Shown piece by piece: positions 6,683 to 13,444 of a DNA stretch of 18,111 bases; positions within the stretch are counted from its first letter, which is position 1; each line of letters begins with the position of its first letter. The DNA is taken from contig DATHHS010000195.1 in the NCBI GenBank assembly GCA_035317085.1, forward strand, positions 1 through 18,111. The letters are read 5' to 3'. Made by a program: the position numbers and the translations under genes. The DNA is from VBDM01 sp035317085 (lineage in GTDB: Bacteria; Pseudomonadota; Gammaproteobacteria; Burkholderiales; SG8-39). The notes under the pieces were generated by a model. That model was not told where the DNA came from and made no database searches. It was given only the letters and a program-made list of their open reading frames with translations.

Positions 6683-7630
6683 ATGAAAATATTGCTGGTT
6701 GACGATTCGGCGACGATCCGCGCCGCGACCGAGACGATGCTCGTCAAGATGGGTCACGAGGTCGTGATGGCCGTCAACGGCGAGGACGCGCTGCTCGCCT
6801 ACAAACGCGAGAGCCCGAACCTGGTGCTCATGGACGTGAACATGCCGGTCATGGACGGCTATGCGGCGGCGCAGCGGATCCGTTCCGAATATCCCCAGGA
6901 CTGGGTCCCGATTATTTTTCTCAGCGGGGCGAATGATGAAGAACATCTCGAGCTCGGTATCCGGGCAGGCGGCGATGACTATCTGATCAAGCCTTGCGGC
7001 TACGTCGTATTGCACGCAAAGATCCGCGCCATGCAGCGCCTCGACGAAATGCGTCGCCGGCAGGTGCAGACGTCGACAGAGTTGCTCGTCGCGAACAAGC
7101 AGCTGGAGCAGATCGCATCGCAGGACGGGCTGACCGAGCTCGCCAATCGCAGGAGCTTCGACGTTTATCTCGCCGCCGAGCTCGCGCGCGCGCGGCGCAG
7201 CAAGAAAACCGTGGCGCTCGTCCTGTGCGATGTCGATTTCTTCAAGCCCTACAACGACCACTACGGCCATCCGGCGGGCGATGAATGCCTCAAACGGGTC
7301 GCGGCTGCATTGCAATCGGCCTGCCGCCGCCCCGCGGATCTGGTGGCGCGCTATGGCGGGGAGGAATTCGCGCTCGTCCTTCCGGACACCGAGCTGAACG
7401 GCGCGGTTCAGGTTGCTGAAACGGTCAGGAAAGCAGTCGAGGGGCTGAAAGTCGCTCACGAACATTCAAGCGCGGCCTCGTACGTCAGCATCAGCGCCGG
7501 GGTCGCTGCGCAGCTTCCGGACATGACCATCACGGCCGAGCAATTGATCATGGCCGCAGACGAAGCGCTTTATCAAGCCAAGCATCTGGGGCGCAATCGA
7601 GTCGTGGTACTGCAGGCAAAGCCCGCTTGA
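6683..7630 (+). CDS. Response regulator diguanylate cyclase (REC-GGDEF)
   Basis: The product is 315 residues in two domains. The receiver domain (1-120) has the acidic pair Asp7/Asp8, phospho-acceptor Asp51 (LVLMDVNMPVMDG) and Lys103. A coiled linker (about 120-145) leads to a GGDEF domain (145-312) with the active-site motif GGEEF (225-229). An RPAD motif (216-219), five residues before GGEEF, matches the inhibitory RxxD I-site. The protein should therefore make cyclic-di-GMP from two GTP when phosphorylated, with product inhibition. No sensor kinase gene is adjacent, so the phosphodonor is elsewhere. No Shine-Dalgarno sequence is obvious before ATG 6683, but the receiver domain begins there naturally (MKILLVDDS). 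Confidence 0.93.
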   Translation: MKILLVDDSATIRAATETMLVKMGHEVVMAVNGEDALLAYKRESPNLVLMDVNMPVMDGYAAAQRIRSEYPQDWVPIIFLSGANDEEHLELGIRAGGDDYLIKPCGYVVLHAKIRAMQRLDEMRRRQVQTSTELLVANKQLEQIASQDGLTELANRRSFDVYLAAELARARRSKKTVALVLCDVDFFKPYNDHYGHPAGDECLKRVAAALQSACRRPADLVARYGGEEFALVLPDTELNGAVQVAETVRKAVEGLKVAHEHSSAASYVSISAGVAAQLPDMTITAEQLIMAADEALYQAKHLGRNRVVVLQAKPA

Positions 7631-7634
7631 TTCC

Positions 7635-7682
7635 GCTCCAGCGTTGGCCGTGGTGAATCCGGAGATCCTGAAAAGCGCGTAA
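7635..7682 (+). pseudogene. Relic 3' end of a second D-2-hydroxyacid dehydrogenase
   Basis: Starting five bases after the diguanylate cyclase stop, this frame reads APALAVVNPEILKSA then TAA. That closely matches the last residues of the intact dehydrogenase at 10393-11376, which ends APANVVNPEVLKNARK. Over the ten shared codons VVNPE(V/I)LK(N/S)A the DNA agrees at 25 of 30 bases. Upstream the frame runs into the cyclase gene, with no dehydrogenase sequence. It is best read as the tail of a lost gene whose body was replaced or deleted. The match is short, so chance remains possible, but the motif and its stop codon coincide. Confidence 0.5.
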
Positions 7683-7684
7683 TT

Positions 7685-7697
7685 CCCCGATCCGGGG
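7685..7697. terminator. Small hairpin between convergent genes
   Basis: CCCCG (7685-7689) pairs with CGGGG (7693-7697) around ATC, in the gap where the diguanylate cyclase gene and the DsbA-like gene converge. Neither strand has a T-run after it, so terminator function is weakly supported. Confidence 0.25.
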
Positions 7698-7715
7698 CGC
7701 GCGCCGACCCGCGGT

Positions 7716-8261
7716 CTAGGCGCGGAGTGCAGCCTCGATCGCCTGCTGCAGGTGCTCCATGCCGAAACTCGCATCCTGCACGACGCCGTTGACGTAGAAG
7801 GCGGGCGTGGACCGCACTCCGCTTTTCTTTCCGCCGTCGATATGTTCGTGCACTCGCTGCAGATAGACGTGCTCCTCCATCTCGTAGTCGTAGCGCTCCA
7901 GATCGAGTTCCGCGTCCGCCGCATACTGCCTCAGGTTCTTGGGCTTGAGGTGCGCGTGGTGCTCGAATAGAAGCTTGTACATCTGCCAGAACTTGTGCTG
8001 CGCCCCGGCCGCTTCGGCCGCTTCCGCCGCCAATTCGGCATGCGGGTGCACTTCGAGCAGCGGGAAATTCCGGAACACGAAACGCACGCGGCCCGTAAAA
8101 TGCTTGAGCATCATTTCGACCGCCGGGTACGCCTGAAGGCAGCTCGGGCACTCGAAGTCCCCATATTCCACGAGGGTCACCCTTGCGGACTCCGGCCCGA
8201 GGATGTGGTCGCTGTGATTCACGGGAACTGCGAGTTTGAGCGGCTCAGCGGGTCGATTCAT
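7716..8261 (-). CDS. DsbA-family thioredoxin-fold protein, cytoplasmic type
   Basis: The product is 181 residues. A thioredoxin-like strand leads to GDFECPSC with active-site Cys38 and Cys41. A helical insertion follows, and then STPAFYVNG, which carries the cis-proline loop, so the catalytic layout of DsbA-like and FrnE-like oxidoreductases is complete. There is no signal peptide or membrane anchor, so it probably acts in the cytoplasm as a thiol-disulphide oxidoreductase, unlike classical periplasmic DsbA. AGGA lies 8 bases before the ATG on the minus strand. It lies 54 bases downstream of a membrane-protein gene on the same strand. The substrate is unknown. Confidence 0.9.
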   Translation of the reverse strand: MNRPAEPLKLAVPVNHSDHILGPESARVTLVEYGDFECPSCLQAYPAVEMMLKHFTGRVRFVFRNFPLLEVHPHAELAAEAAEAAGAQHKFWQMYKLLFEHHAHLKPKNLRQYAADAELDLERYDYEMEEHVYLQRVHEHIDGGKKSGVRSTPAFYVNGVVQDASFGMEHLQQAIEAALRA

Positions 8262-8315
8262 GGTGGATCCTATGCTTGTGGAGGCATGTCCGGGAGAGGC
8301 GTATCCGGGCTCGTG

Positions 8316-8951
8316 CTACAGGATTCCGATGGCGCGCGACGCCAGGAGAGCGACGATGATCAAGGAGATCATCGACTGCAGCATCGTGAGTACCTTGGCC
8401 CATCGCGAGAGCACCGGCGTATCCGAGGGGGAAAACGCGGTACTCGTATTGAAGGCTATGAACAGGTAGTCGATGAATCTTGGAGACCACTTGTTCTCGA
8501 TCGCCGTTTTCGAGTACTCCGTCATTTGAGGAAAGAGGAACGCGCCTTCCGTGTGAGCGCCCCGCCGGTCCCGTTGCGACGGACCTCCCCCGTCCAGCCT
8601 CCAGTACCAGAGGGCGAATACCAGAATATTGGTGAGCCAGAGAGCTCCGGCGGATCGAAGCAGTTGAGGCGCGGCTTCCGCCCGCGTGGGCAGCGCCCCG
8701 ATCAGCAGCGCGAGCGACAGCACCAGCGCCAGCGTGATGACCGTGCTGACGACGTAACCCAGAATGCGATTGAGGACGTGATGTCCGGTACGGAAAGCGA
8801 TCACCGTCGGGACCAGGAGAATGCTTACCACTGCGAGAAGCAACCAGCGCGGGCCAACGGTAAGAAAAGACGGCAGCGCGGTGTAAATACCGCCCACGGC
8901 AAGGAGCGCGATGATGGCCGGCAACCGCGGTTCGGTCCTGGGAGCGGGCAT
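8316..8951 (-). CDS. Multi-pass inner-membrane protein (DUF1345-like, tentative)
   Basis: The product is 211 residues with hydrophobic segments near 11-30, 34-53, 63-87, 99-117 and 184-208. There is also a shorter segment near 158-172 (FIDYLFIAFNTSTAFSPSDT). A polar loop (about 118-150) separates the two halves. The C-terminal motif AFSPSDTPVLSRWAKVL followed by a last helix resembles DUF1345-like membrane proteins, where a DYL...AF..SDT pattern recurs; this assignment is from memory. No catalytic or transport residues can be named. No clear Shine-Dalgarno sequence precedes the ATG. The preceding 148 bases (8952-9099) hold no gene or recognised site. Confidence 0.72.
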   Translation of the reverse strand: MPAPRTEPRLPAIIALLAVGGIYTALPSFLTVGPRWLLLAVVSILLVPTVIAFRTGHHVLNRILGYVVSTVITLALVLSLALLIGALPTRAEAAPQLLRSAGALWLTNILVFALWYWRLDGGGPSQRDRRGAHTEGAFLFPQMTEYSKTAIENKWSPRFIDYLFIAFNTSTAFSPSDTPVLSRWAKVLTMLQSMISLIIVALLASRAIGIL

Positions 8952-9099
8952 GGGTGCGATATTCGACGGGGAAAATCGTCAAGCAGCGGACAGGATATTG
9001 AGGAACCGGAAATTCGGCAAACTTTTTCGCGGTCCACGTGCGACATGCGCGATTGAAGCTCATGCGACGGGCTTCGAGCCCGGGTGCTTCGACGCGAGC

Positions 9100-9315
9100 T
9101 CAGGCGCCTTTCAATTGAAGCGATCTGCTGCGAGCTTCCCGGGCGACTTTTCTCAGCGCCCTGACCCGGATATAGCAGTCCGGACAGGCATAGCGGAGGC
9201 CGCTGCCGTGGGTTGTGCGCGACAAGGGGCGCATGGACTTCGCGTCGACCGGGCGCCTGCATTCGCCGCATTGCTTCGTTTTCGGCGGATGCATGCTGAT
9301 GAGCTCACGCTCCAT
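9100..9315 (-). CDS. Small CxxC/CxxC putative zinc-binding protein
   Basis: The product is up to 71 residues and basic. Two cysteine pairs, CGEC (Cys16, Cys19) and CPDC (Cys44, Cys47), are 24 residues apart. This is the arrangement of a zinc-ribbon-like fold. A basic C-terminal helix (RVRALRKVAREARSRSLQLK) could contact nucleic acid. The start is unclear: the second ATG (codon 8, base 9294) gives MHPPKTKQCGEC and is a plausible alternative; neither has a strong ribosome binding site. The family was not identified. It lies downstream of a 44-residue basic-protein gene, the IF-1 gene and a cold-shock gene on the same strand, which suggests an RNA- or translation-related role, by context only. 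Confidence 0.65.
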   Translation of the reverse strand: MERELISMHPPKTKQCGECRRPVDAKSMRPLSRTTHGSGLRYACPDCYIRVRALRKVAREARSRSLQLKGA

Positions 9316-9368
9316 GGCACTGGCCGGTCAAGCGGGGATCGTCAATGCGGGGCGGCACAGCTCGCTCT

Positions 9369-9503
9369 CTACGCTTTCTTGCCGGGCCATGGAGCGGCCG
9401 TTCTTGCCGGCGCCGGGATAAAGCGCGCCGCCGGAGCAACGACCTTCTTGGGTTGCTTGGGCTTCTTGTGCTCGCGATTGCTTCGTTGTTCACCTTTGGG
9501 CAT
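9369..9503 (-). CDS. 44-residue basic protein (MPKGEQRSNRE family)
   Basis: A short gene reads MPKGEQRSNREHKKPKQPKK, then an Ala/Pro-rich tail ending PWPGKKA, with TAG at 9369-9371. AGGAG lies 7 bases before the ATG on the minus strand, which is ideal spacing. The Lys/Arg-rich, probably disordered sequence starting MPKG(E/Q)QRSN is a pattern I recall in many short uncharacterised proteobacterial proteins. No function is known. Its composition suggests nucleic-acid or ribosome contact, which is inference. A longer overlapping frame on the same strand (9305-9541) gives a low-quality sequence and is judged spurious. Confidence 0.75.
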   Translation of the reverse strand: MPKGEQRSNREHKKPKQPKKVVAPAARFIPAPARTAAPWPGKKA

Positions 9504-9565
9504 TCGAGTTCTCCTGGTATGAGAGCATTCGCAGGCTCCACAAGAAAGAAGCTCGCGACGGACGC

Positions 9566-9838
9566 CTAGCGGCGCCGGTACTGCGGCCTGCGCGCGGGCA
9601 TACGCGTCGCAGGGTTCTCGTCCTTGTGCCGGAAGTTGATGCGCCCTTTCGTCAGATCGTAGGGCGTCAGCTCGAGGCTGACCCTGTCTCCGGCGAGGAT
9701 CGTGATTCTATGCTTCCTCATCTTGCCGGCCACATAGGCCACCACCGTGTGCCCGTTTTCCAGCGTCACGCGGTAGCGCGTATCGGGGAGCACCTCGTTG
9801 ACGGTGCCTTCCATTTCAATCAACGCTTCTTTTGTCAC
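9566..9838 (-). CDS. infA: Translation initiation factor IF-1 with basic C-terminal tail
   Basis: The product is 90 residues. Positions 1-72 are a standard IF-1 OB-fold: MTKEALIEMEGTVNEVLPD, then NGHTVVAYVAGKMRKHRI, ILAGDRVSLELTPYDLTKGR and INFRH. IF-1 binds the ribosomal A site with IF-2 and IF-3 during initiation. Typical IF-1 has about 72 residues; this one adds an 18-residue Arg-rich tail ending RRPQYRRR. The start codon is GTG (9836-9838), with AGGAG 7 bases upstream. A location beside a cold-shock gene and away from ribosomal-protein genes suggests an accessory, possibly cold-related copy of the kind found in betaproteobacteria. Confidence 0.95.
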   Translation of the reverse strand: MTKEALIEMEGTVNEVLPDTRYRVTLENGHTVVAYVAGKMRKHRITILAGDRVSLELTPYDLTKGRINFRHKDENPATRMPARRPQYRRR

Positions 9839-9942
9839 GTCAATACTCCTTCCGGCTCCCGATCGACCCGCGATCGGAGCCCGCGAACTGCGGGAAAATC
9901 CGGCGACGCGGGAGCGGCGAGCACCGCCCCCGCGACGGGGAA

Positions 9943-10149
9943 TCAGACGGCTTTAAGATCGACTGCAGACGTCTTGCCGTTTTGTCCTTGCTCGAGCTCG
10001 TACGAGATCTTCTGGTTCTCGTTGAGGCTGCCGAGCCCGGCGCGTTCGACCGCCGAGACGTGGACGAACACATCCTTCGATTTATCGTCAGGTTGAATGA
10101 AGCCGAACCCCTTGGCGGAATTGAAAAACTTTACGGTACCGATTGGCAT
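9943..10149 (-). CDS. Cold-shock protein (CspA family)
   Basis: The product is 68 residues, a single cold-shock domain. It starts MPIGTVKFFNSAKGFGFIQP and has both RNA-binding motifs: KGFGFI (RNP1) and VFVHVS (RNP2). The frame continues upstream to 10350, but ATG 10149 is the family start and has GGAGAG just before it on the minus strand. Such proteins bind single-stranded RNA and DNA and melt mRNA structure. The IF-1 gene lies 104 bases downstream on the same strand, so joint expression is plausible. Residues after the domain are minimal, as is normal for the family. Confidence 0.95.
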   Translation of the reverse strand: MPIGTVKFFNSAKGFGFIQPDDKSKDVFVHVSAVERAGLGSLNENQKISYELEQGQNGKTSAVDLKAV

Positions 10150-10175
10150 GGATCTCTCCAAAGATCGTGTCGCCG

Positions 10176-10205
10176 CGCACGATAGTGTGCGAAGCATCAA
10201 ATTAT
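10176..10205 (-). promoter_or_regulatory. Candidate leader and -10 of the cold-shock gene
   Basis: On the minus strand GATAAT (10205-10200) is a good -10 match, but no matching -35 is seen. Between it and the cold-shock ATG lies a 5-bp hairpin, CGCAC (10176-10180) with GTGCG (10187-10191). Cold-shock mRNAs often have structured leaders, so this could be one, but the evidence is thin. Confidence 0.3.
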
Positions 10206-10304
10206 CCGTGGGAGAAAACCCGAGCGGCACCCCGAGGGATACTGCGGACTGACCCAATTCGAATTCGACCTTGCTAATATGGGGGGTGCGGGCGCCTTTG
10301 GCAA

Positions 10305-10329
10305 GGGAATTGAGAAAATACTCAATCCC
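10305..10329. other. Hairpin in the cold-shock/dehydrogenase intergenic region
   Basis: GGG-A-ATTGAG (10305-10314) pairs with CTCAATCCC (10321-10329) around AAAATA, leaving one bulged base. It lies in the 243-base divergent gap and could be an operator-like dyad or part of either leader. No other clear site was found in the gap apart from the candidate -10 above. Confidence 0.3.
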
Positions 10330-10392
10330 ATCAAGGGTCCTCCGGTTCATCGAAATATCCGTTCAGGTCAATATCAGCCGCCCGCGGCGATC

Positions 10393-11376
10393 ATGAAAAT
10401 CTCCATCCTCGACGACTATCACGACACGCTTCGCACGCTCAAGGCCTTCGACAAACTGGCCGGCCACGAGGTCAGAATCTGGAACGATCACGTCCAGGAC
10501 GTCGATGCGCTCGCCAAACGCCTGAAGGGCGCCGAAGCGCTAGTGCTGATACGCGAGCGCACGCAGATCCGCGCACCGCTCCTCGAGCGCCTGCCCGGCT
10601 TGAGGCTCATCAGCCAGCGCAGCGTTTATCCGCACATCGATGTCGAAGCCTGTACGCGCCTCGGCATCATCGTGTCCTCCAACCAGAATTTCGGCATGCC
10701 CTCTTACGCGACCGCCGAGCTCACCTGGGGCCTGATCGTCGCCGCGCTGCGCGACATCCCGCAGCAGATGGCTTCGCTGAAGGCCGGAAACTGGCAGATC
10801 GGCGTCGGCAGTACCTTGCGGGGAAAGACCCTGGGAATTTTCGGCTACGGCAGGATCGGCGCGGTCGTGGCGGGATACGGCAAGGCTTTCGGCATGAAGG
10901 TGCTGGTATGGGCGCGGGAAGCTTCGCTCGCGCGTGCGCGCGCCGACGGCTGCGCCGCAGGGGGCAGCAAGGAAGCGTTTTTCGAGGAATCCGACATCGT
11001 CACCCTGCACCTGCGCCTGATCGAGGCGACGCGCGGCATTGTGACTGTCCGCGATCTCGCGCGCATGAAGCCCACTGCCCTGATCGTCAACACCAGCCGC
11101 GCGCCGCTGATCGAGCCCGGAGCGCTCGTCGCCGCCCTCAAAGCCGGGCGTCCTGGCAAAGCGGCGGTGGACGTCTACGAAGAAGAGCCGCTGCGCGACA
11201 CCCGCCACCCGCTGCTCAACATGGACAACGTGGTCTGCACGCCTCATCTCGGTTACGTGACGCGCGAGGATCACGAGATCGCGTTTGCCGAGATCTTCGA
11301 CCAGATCAACGCCTACGCCGCCGGTGCGCCGGCCAACGTCGTGAATCCGGAAGTCCTGAAGAACGCGCGGAAGTAG
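10393..11376 (+). CDS. D-isomer-specific 2-hydroxyacid dehydrogenase
   Basis: The product is 327 residues from ATG 10393; the frame opens earlier, but similarity to the family begins here (MKISILDDYHDT). The layout is typical: a split catalytic domain around an NAD-binding domain with GYGRIG (151-156). The catalytic residues are present: Arg236 in NTSRAPL, Glu265 in DVYEEEPL and His285 in TPHLGY. These enzymes interconvert 2-keto acids and D-2-hydroxy acids with NAD(P)H. The sequence looks like the phosphoglycerate-dehydrogenase-like subgroup, but the substrate cannot be told; the short length without an ACT domain argues against a standard SerA. No good Shine-Dalgarno sequence is seen. A fossil of a related 3' end is present at 7635-7682. 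Confidence 0.93.
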   Translation: MKISILDDYHDTLRTLKAFDKLAGHEVRIWNDHVQDVDALAKRLKGAEALVLIRERTQIRAPLLERLPGLRLISQRSVYPHIDVEACTRLGIIVSSNQNFGMPSYATAELTWGLIVAALRDIPQQMASLKAGNWQIGVGSTLRGKTLGIFGYGRIGAVVAGYGKAFGMKVLVWAREASLARARADGCAAGGSKEAFFEESDIVTLHLRLIEATRGIVTVRDLARMKPTALIVNTSRAPLIEPGALVAALKAGRPGKAAVDVYEEEPLRDTRHPLLNMDNVVCTPHLGYVTREDHEIAFAEIFDQINAYAAGAPANVVNPEVLKNARK

Positions 11377-11406
11377 GCGCCGGGAACGCCGGAATTCTTC
11401 GGGACT

Positions 11407-11922
11407 TCAGAAAGCGTAGCCCACGCCGATCACGTTCCACCCGCCGTTCGAGGTGTTCGGACTGATGCCGAAGATCGCGCCGTGGGACTGGTGCCGGTAT
11501 TCGACGAAGACCCGCTGCGACAGGTCGTAGGCGAACGTGAAATCGAAATTCCAGCGCGTGCCGTTGACGTTGTTCGCTTCGTCGATCCACGCGACGCCGG
11601 CTCCGACCCGAAATTTTTTCCAGAAAGTCAGCATGTAGTCGGCGCCGACGAGGACGTGGGGCGAGTGCGGCTTGATGTCGGACCCGCTGTGGACCCAGTA
11701 TCCGAGCCTCGCGCCCCAAGTCCCTCCGTAGCGCCCGTTGACCATCAAAGTGCCCGGCTCCCGGAAAACGTCGGTGCCTGCGGACAGGCGCAGCGCGGGC
11801 CGCGTATCTTCCGCTTCCAGGTCGAACGCGCGAGACGGCGCGCTCGCGAGCAGGGCCAGGCCCGAGAAGAATAGATAGACGGAAATCCTGCGGCAGCCGG
11901 AACGGCCGATGGGAAATTTCAA
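11407..11922 (-). CDS. Outer-membrane beta-barrel protein, PagL-like (lipid A deacylase family)
   Basis: The frame opens at a TTG at 11982, but a TTG at 11922 is preferred. It gives a compact signal peptide (MKFPIGRSGCRRISVYLFFS..., cleavage near SRA), and a TATAAT box lies inside the longer version. The mature protein shows alternating strands and ends in Phe, as outer-membrane barrels do. The C-terminal region YRHQSHGAIFGISPN followed by GVGYAF recalls PagL, which removes a 3-O-acyl chain from lipid A with a His-x-Ser pair and a Glu. Here His144 and Ser146 fit, but the residue 12 after the Ser is another Ser, so the catalytic Glu may be missing. It could be an inactive homologue or another small barrel. 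Confidence 0.68.
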   Translation of the reverse strand: MKFPIGRSGCRRISVYLFFSGLALLASAPSRAFDLEAEDTRPALRLSAGTDVFREPGTLMVNGRYGGTWGARLGYWVHSGSDIKPHSPHVLVGADYMLTFWKKFRVGAGVAWIDEANNVNGTRWNFDFTFAYDLSQRVFVEYRHQSHGAIFGISPNTSNGGWNVIGVGYAF

Positions 11923-11950
11923 ACTCGCGTACTCTGTGGCTACGCGGCGG

Positions 11951-11958
11951 ATTATATT
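11951..11958. promoter_or_regulatory. Overlapping divergent -10 boxes
   Basis: The sequence ATTATATT gives TATAAT on the minus strand (11956-11951) for the barrel gene and TATATT on the plus strand (11953-11958) for the TraB/GumN gene. Both would yield leaders of roughly 20 bases. Matching -35 boxes are poor on both strands, so this is a candidate only. Confidence 0.4.
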
Positions 11959-11984
11959 CGATCCCTGTCGTCCAACGCCCAAGC

Positions 11985-12920
11985 ATGAAAAGCACGCTTC
12001 GCTGGTTTTCAGTCCTCCTCCTGCTCTGGTCGTGCGCGCCGGCGACGGCGACCGAGGCCCTGGCGGGCGCGCAAAAGTCCACGCAGCCGATCAAGGACGT
12101 CCGGGATCGCGGGCTGCTCTACGAGGTGAGGAGCGGCGCGAACGTCGTCTATCTGTTCGGCACGATTCACCTGGGGCGACCCGATTTCTATCCGCTGGGC
12201 GCCGCGGCCGTTCGCGCGTTCTCGGGCTCGAAGTATCTGGTTGTGGAAGCCGACGTCTCGAACGAAGCTGCAATGCAGGGCATGACGGGGCAAATGATGT
12301 ACCCGCCCTCCACCAGTCTGGAGGAGCACCTGCCGCGGGATTTGCTGAACAGGACTCTCTCGCTCTTGCGTGAATACGCTATCCCGAGGGAGCGGGCGAT
12401 CAGGCTCAAGCCCTGGGCACTCATCCTCACGATCTCCGCTGTCGAGATCATGCGCGCCGGCTTCGATCCCACCCTGGGCACGGACCTCTATCTGATCCGG
12501 CGCGCCAAAAGCCAGGGCAAGCCCATCCTCGAGCTGGAAGGCATGCAACGCCAGGCCGATATCCTCGACGGGCTCTCAGACGAAGAGCAGCGGGCGTTCC
12601 TGGAGGAAACCCTGACCGAGATCGAAAGCGGCGAATCGGCAAAGAATCTTTCCGATCTCGCCGAAGCGTGGTCGAAGGGCGATGCGGCGGGAATCAGCAG
12701 GGAGTTGGAACGCCTGCGGCAATCCGGCCTCGCATCCGACAAGATGTTCGTCGACAAGCTGTTCGCGGAGCGCAACGTCGTCATGGCCCGGCGCGTCGAA
12801 GAATATCTGCGCTCCGGAGAACGCCATTTCGTCGCCGTGGGTGCCCTGCACCTGGTCGGCGAGAAGAGCATCGTCGATCTGCTCAAGAGGAAGGGGCTCC
12901 AGGTTCGCGAGATCCGATAG
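11985..12920 (+). CDS. TraB/GumN family exported protein
   Basis: The product is 311 residues. A signal sequence (about 5-22) is followed by the family's two signatures: LFGTIHLG with GTIH at 59-62, and GALHLVGEKSIVDLLKRKG near the C-terminus with His289. A conserved Glu follows the first motif in VVEADVS. Members are proposed metal-dependent, EreA/ChaN-fold-related enzymes or proteases, with undefined bacterial roles. The sequence LWSC at the end of the hydrophobic core could be a poor lipobox (Cys17), so a lipoprotein is possible; otherwise cleavage near ATA-TE makes it periplasmic. No Shine-Dalgarno sequence is obvious. It is divergent from the outer-membrane barrel gene, with a 62-base gap, consistent with shared envelope control. 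Confidence 0.88.
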   Translation: MKSTLRWFSVLLLLWSCAPATATEALAGAQKSTQPIKDVRDRGLLYEVRSGANVVYLFGTIHLGRPDFYPLGAAAVRAFSGSKYLVVEADVSNEAAMQGMTGQMMYPPSTSLEEHLPRDLLNRTLSLLREYAIPRERAIRLKPWALILTISAVEIMRAGFDPTLGTDLYLIRRAKSQGKPILELEGMQRQADILDGLSDEEQRAFLEETLTEIESGESAKNLSDLAEAWSKGDAAGISRELERLRQSGLASDKMFVDKLFAERNVVMARRVEEYLRSGERHFVAVGALHLVGEKSIVDLLKRKGLQVREIR

Positions 12921-12994
12921 ATAAAGGACGAACAAGGTTCGGTGTAGTGCCTTGGCGTAAGATAGCGCCGGTTCCACTCGAGAGGGGAAATCCA

Positions 12995-13399
12995 GTGATC
13001 AATCCAGAATACGCTGCTGCCGCGGCTTTGCTTCTGCGCCTGGCCTTGGGCGTCATGTTCCTTGCGCACGCCTGGGTGAAGATCAAGGTGTTTACGCCGG
13101 CAGGCACCGCGCAGTATTTCAAGTCGCTCGGCCTGCCCGGCGAGCTCGCCTATCTGACGATCGCCGCCGAGCTCGGCGGCGGCATCCTGCTCATCTTGGG
13201 CATCGAAACGCGCTGGGTGGCGCTCGCGCTGGTGCCGCTCATCCTCGGCACGATCGCGCTCGTTCACGGCAAGGCCGGCTGGCAATTCACCAACAAGGAC
13301 GGCGGCTGGGAATATCCCGCCTTCTGGGCGGTCGGCCTGCTGGCGCTGGCACTGTTGGGAGACGGATCCGCCGCGCTCGGACCGATGCTCGGTCTTTGA
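12995..13399 (+). CDS. DoxX family membrane protein
   Basis: The product is 134 residues from a GTG at 12995, which has AGAGGGGA (12981-12988) at correct spacing; the frame is open much further upstream inside the preceding gene in another phase. It has four hydrophobic segments (about 8-26, 48-67, 73-90 and 107-125) and the DoxX hallmarks LRLALGVMFLAHAWVKI and GGWEYPAFWA. DoxX proteins are small inner-membrane proteins linked to quinone or thiol redox chemistry in some bacteria. The exact role here is unknown. It lies 45 bases before the exported hydrolase gene on the same strand and is probably co-transcribed with it. Confidence 0.9.
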   Translation: MINPEYAAAAALLLRLALGVMFLAHAWVKIKVFTPAGTAQYFKSLGLPGELAYLTIAAELGGGILLILGIETRWVALALVPLILGTIALVHGKAGWQFTNKDGGWEYPAFWAVGLLALALLGDGSAALGPMLGL

Positions 13400-13444
13400 C
13401 GCGATCGGGAGCGCAGCAAAGCTCAAAAACCTCAGGGAGCAGCT

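Noticed and set aside
7995..9056. 353-residue plus-strand frame opposite the DsbA-like and membrane-protein genes
   Set aside because: The Arg/His/Gly-rich sequence has no motifs and lies antisense to two recognisable genes.
9305..9541. 78-residue minus-strand frame
   Set aside because: It overlaps the 44-residue gene, whose ribosome binding site and start are much better; the longer product is low-complexity.
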